Position numbers and translations under genes: made by a program. The notes under the pieces are model-generated. The model was not told where the DNA came from. It did not search any database and saw nothing but the letters and a program-made list of their open reading frames with translations. DNA of 64,000 bases from Azolla caroliniana (lineage: Eukaryota > Polypodiophyta): contig JBHGNT010000012.1 of NCBI GenBank assembly GCA_043228905.1, positions 1,550,001 through 1,614,000 of the forward strand. The letters run 5' to 3'. Shown here piece by piece: positions 61,101 to 64,000 of this stretch (the stretch's first letter is position 1; each line of letters starts with the position of its first letter).

Positions 61101-64000
61101 GATCACCATTGAATTCTTTCAGCAGACATATATCCTCCTTTGTCGGCAAAGTACGCATGAGTACATGAAGTGTCTCACTTGTCAAAACTCGTTGATCAAT
61201 TTCATTCAATGCTTTGCAAAGATCAGAGAAGGGTCTACGCAAGCTGGACAATTGAATGCTTACATTATGTGCTCTCTTTGTGTCAATAACATGAATGCCT
61301 TGAGGTCTCTTCTTCATTAATATGGTCTGATACAAATTTGAAAGAATCTCCAATAGTTTATTTATATACATATATAGATAAATAAATACAGAAGAAAATA
61401 TATACAAAAGTATATTTAAATATATATGTATATATCATTCCAAAACGTTAATGTTAAGTGTGAATGTGTCATGTCCATACAAATATATTCAGGTTGGATA
61501 ACATAGCCAGATAGTAAGGGACAGCAATGCAGTAGTCCTTATTAACAAAAGGGGGACAATGTAGGTGATTCTGGATAGACAATGTTCACCATATCATCCA
61601 GCAAAAGTCCATTAAAAGACTGGTATAAAAGTATGACCATTGAATGACTGCTATACGATTCTGTAGTCTAGTAAATGGGAAGTTGTTGAAATGTATGTCA
61701 TTTTGGTTGTAAATGTAGCAAGAGAAAATCTACCATGTATTAGCTTGTATGCAAAATTTCAACAATTCCATTGCGATAATATTGATAGATGGTCATTGGT
61801 AATTAATTCAACCAAGAAAAAATAATAACAGCCCACCAAATATGAGTATCCACTTTATAAGTACAAATTACAATGTTCTCAAAAGCACAGCTTGATCTAG
61901 TCAAACCAATTTTCATAAAGGTATTATTGTAGGAGGACAACAATTAAGGCTTCATGGCAGCAATTACTGAACGTATGTATTTCTCTTAGGACTCCTTACT
62001 CTTCATGTGTTCAACACTTGGTTGTCTCATGGCAAAAAGTGCTCTGCTCCATCTCAAAGGATTTTGAAGTTTGTTGGAGCATGGAAATTATTACACATCC
62101 CCCCCAATTATGGGGTTAGCTAGCAACAACTACAAAAATATATTGCATTGATGCAAGGTCCTTTACCTTTACAAACAGAAGAGCAACCATGGATTAATTG
62201 GTGTTTATTGGGTAAGACAACATTTTTACAAGTCACTACTAATATCTTGCATCATTGCTCCATTGAGTCTCTTCGATGGCTATCATCTAAGGCTGAACAA
62301 GAATGGAAAATAAATAACTTTGATCATGGATGGTGGCAGATCTTAAAACATAATTAATATTCTAAATTGTCACTTGTAGCAAAGGTCTTCATTTGGAGAG
62401 TTTTGATTTTGGGATTAACTCTAAAGCAACATGGACTAGCAACAAACTTGGAGACTATGTATTTGTTGTTCAAACTTCTAGACACAATAATAGGCCTGGC
62501 TTACTAAATAGAAGTTACAAGTGAAAGTATTTTTGTACTCCCAGCGTAATATAAAATAAGACTGCCATAACTAGGTCTCAACAATCATATATGAATTAGC
62601 CATCTCTTGGTTGAAAAGTCAAGATCTTCTTAAGTATTGTTTGATTTATTGTCGACATGTCAATATCAAACCTCAAGACAATAATAGGTCTAGCCTCCTG
62701 AATAGAGGGTTCAAGTGAAAGAATTTTTCTATTCATCGTGAAAAGACTGGCATGTAATGTAAAATAAGGGTGCCATAGCTAGGACTGAACAGTCATAAAT
62801 GAATCCTTTGTCTTTGGTTGAAAAGCCAAGACCCTCCTAAGTATTGTTTGGTTTACTATTCACATGTCAGTACCAAAATCGATTCAATTTAAAGTGGGAT
62901 TGAAGCTGAGCTCTTCTACCTTTCCAGCTTCTGCATTTGGAGTTGAGGTGTTTGCAGAAAATAGCATTTCAAGCTGTTTGAAATCCATGCAGCTATTCGC
63001 TGACTCAACAGCTGCTTCCTTCCAAACCGTTTTCTGTGTTAATGGCACACTTATCTTGCTCCAACTCAGCTGCTTCATTTTAGCTTTTTTAGCATCTGCT
63101 GGATTCTCTTCCAGATTGGCATCTGATTCCTTTATACTGTCATTCCTCTTTGGCATTGCATGAGGTGGAGCTCGTGGCGGTGGTGTTATTGGTGACTTCA
63201 AGACAGCTTTTAATGGTAATGGTGGTGGTGGTGGCGGCGGCGGCGGTACTCGTGGCGGTGGTGGAGGTGGTGGAGGAGGTGGTGGTGTGCATAGATATGT
63301 CGAAGGCGGTGGAGGTGGAGGTGAATGAGAGGAGACACAAGCATTGCTAGGCTGCAAGTTAGCAGTAGGTGTACTCTGCAGTAGTAAGGGATGTAAATGT
63401 GGATCTGATAAAAGCTGTGCTGTAGGTGGAGAAGTGACAAGGGGAACAGTTTGCACTATCAACGATTTGACGGGCGGTGACGGTGAAAGGGGAGGTGATG
63501 GCAATGTTAGTGGCAATGGGCATATTGGTGTTTGTAAAGATTGATTCCCATGACCTTTCTGTTGAGCTTCACCATGTGATGCAGCTGAACCACCATTTTT
63601 GCCACTATCTATGCTGGTAAAAACAGAATATTTTTTATCAAGCAAAAGAATCCTCCTTTTACATAATATATTCCTGATATTTTTCTTTAGTCTAAGATTA
63701 AATGTAGGTCCACTTTTCAAATTGTTCTTGCAATTCTGGTTCAAGTATCTCCTTTCATTTTCCAATGACAGGAACTTGTGAATATCTGCATTGAAAATCT
63801 TACGGTGCAATGGAATTATATTCATATGCTCCATGTCAGATGATGACAAGCCAACTGTCCTTTCATCCCTCATCAACCTAATGTTCAGGTAGCTCTGGGT
63901 GGAGATCACTTTATTTTTAAGATGAGAATTAGAGCTCTTTAAACTTCGTATAATCTGTGTATTTGGAGTGTTTTCAGAACCTGCATTCTCACTGCATCTG
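58192..64000 (-). CDS. Formin (FH1-FH2 actin nucleator), N-terminus beyond the window
   Basis: Predicted minus-strand exons: >64000-62920 (open to the edge), 61326-61076, 60688-60589, 59587-59345 and 59001-58192 (stop TAG/TGA-equivalent at 58192). The first carries the FH1 region (poly-Pro runs at about 63210-63300) and the FH2 start (MKQLSWSKISVPLTQKTVWK). The next exons give THE knob and lasso-linked helices (RRPFSDLCKALNEID, LPTKEDICLLKEF) and a FKIF segment. Then come the FH2 core (LEAVLAVGNYLNGDTSKGDA, FKLDSLLKLVEVKG) and the C-terminal helices with a Ser/Pro-rich tail holding three KSHSPR-type repeats. Formins nucleate and elongate actin filaments from profilin-actin bound to FH1. The FH2 start looks class II-like and the core class I-like, so the class is open. 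Exon 60688-60589 is the least sure; its donor (TAT|GTTGCC) is weak. Confidence 0.85.
62100..62480 (+). mobile_element. Possible LINE fragment in the formin intron
   Basis: A plus-strand reading of about 100 residues resembles the C-terminal region of plant LINE ORF2: WWQILK, then after one stop KLSLVAKVFIWRVLILGLTL, which looks like the zf-RVT lead-in. It is short, with no ends identified, and opposite in sense to the formin. Confidence 0.4.

Noticed and set aside
63150-63350. Plus-strand Val-rich frame opposite the formin FH1
   Set aside because: It is the complement of the proline-codon runs; a compositional shadow.

Overview
The window is nuclear DNA of a land plant. Evidence: a chloroplast/thylakoid FKBP immunophilin with a Tat-type lumenal signal, a Dof zinc-finger factor (a plant-specific family), a plant-type complex I MWFE subunit, and introns loaded with plant Copia, Ty3/Gypsy and LINE elements. 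I cannot fix the species. The divergent proteins and TE-swollen introns fit a lineage away from the model angiosperms, but that is inference. I assembled six protein-coding genes by joining exons by eye, using GT-AG sites, reading phase and family homology. Three are on the plus strand (FKBP16-3-like, Dof factor, RRP1/Nop52-like) and three on the minus strand (NDUFA1/MWFE, UVR+ApaG protein, formin, which runs off the right edge).

Layout. 1-1.6 kb: upstream DNA and purine/pyrimidine tracts. 1.66-14.03 kb: seven-exon FKBP gene. Its last intron is about 8.85 kb and holds two Copia copies in inverted orientation, a truncated Gypsy and a LINE 3' end; the last 40 codons lie beyond all of these. 15.4-17.6 kb: long upstream region of the Dof gene, with an array of ACGT (bZIP/G-box type) sites at 19-20 bp spacing, then a leader-like stretch of repeated ATG plus telo-box units. 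17.6-20.2 kb: intronless 865-residue Dof protein with two internal repeat tracts. 22.6-27.2 kb: decayed Gypsy element with two LTRs. 31.85-39.69 kb: RRP1 gene, a 5' UTR exon and a single coding exon separated by a 5.8 kb intron. That intron carries a complete, TSD-flanked, pol-less LTR element encoding Gag-like and coiled-coil/proline-rich sequence. 42.4-44.3 kb: three-exon NDUFA1 gene whose first coding exon lies in a threefold tandem array. 48.4-56.8 kb: six-exon UVR+ApaG gene with a LINE and a Copia 3' end in intron 4. 58.2-64 kb: the C-terminal part of a formin (FH1 and FH2).

The genes are unrelated housekeeping or regulatory loci rather than a pathway. What unites the window is how intact exons persist across TE-filled introns, and how often 50-500 bp stretches are tandemly duplicated (at least nine places). 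I saw no rRNA, tRNA, CRISPR or prokaryotic features.
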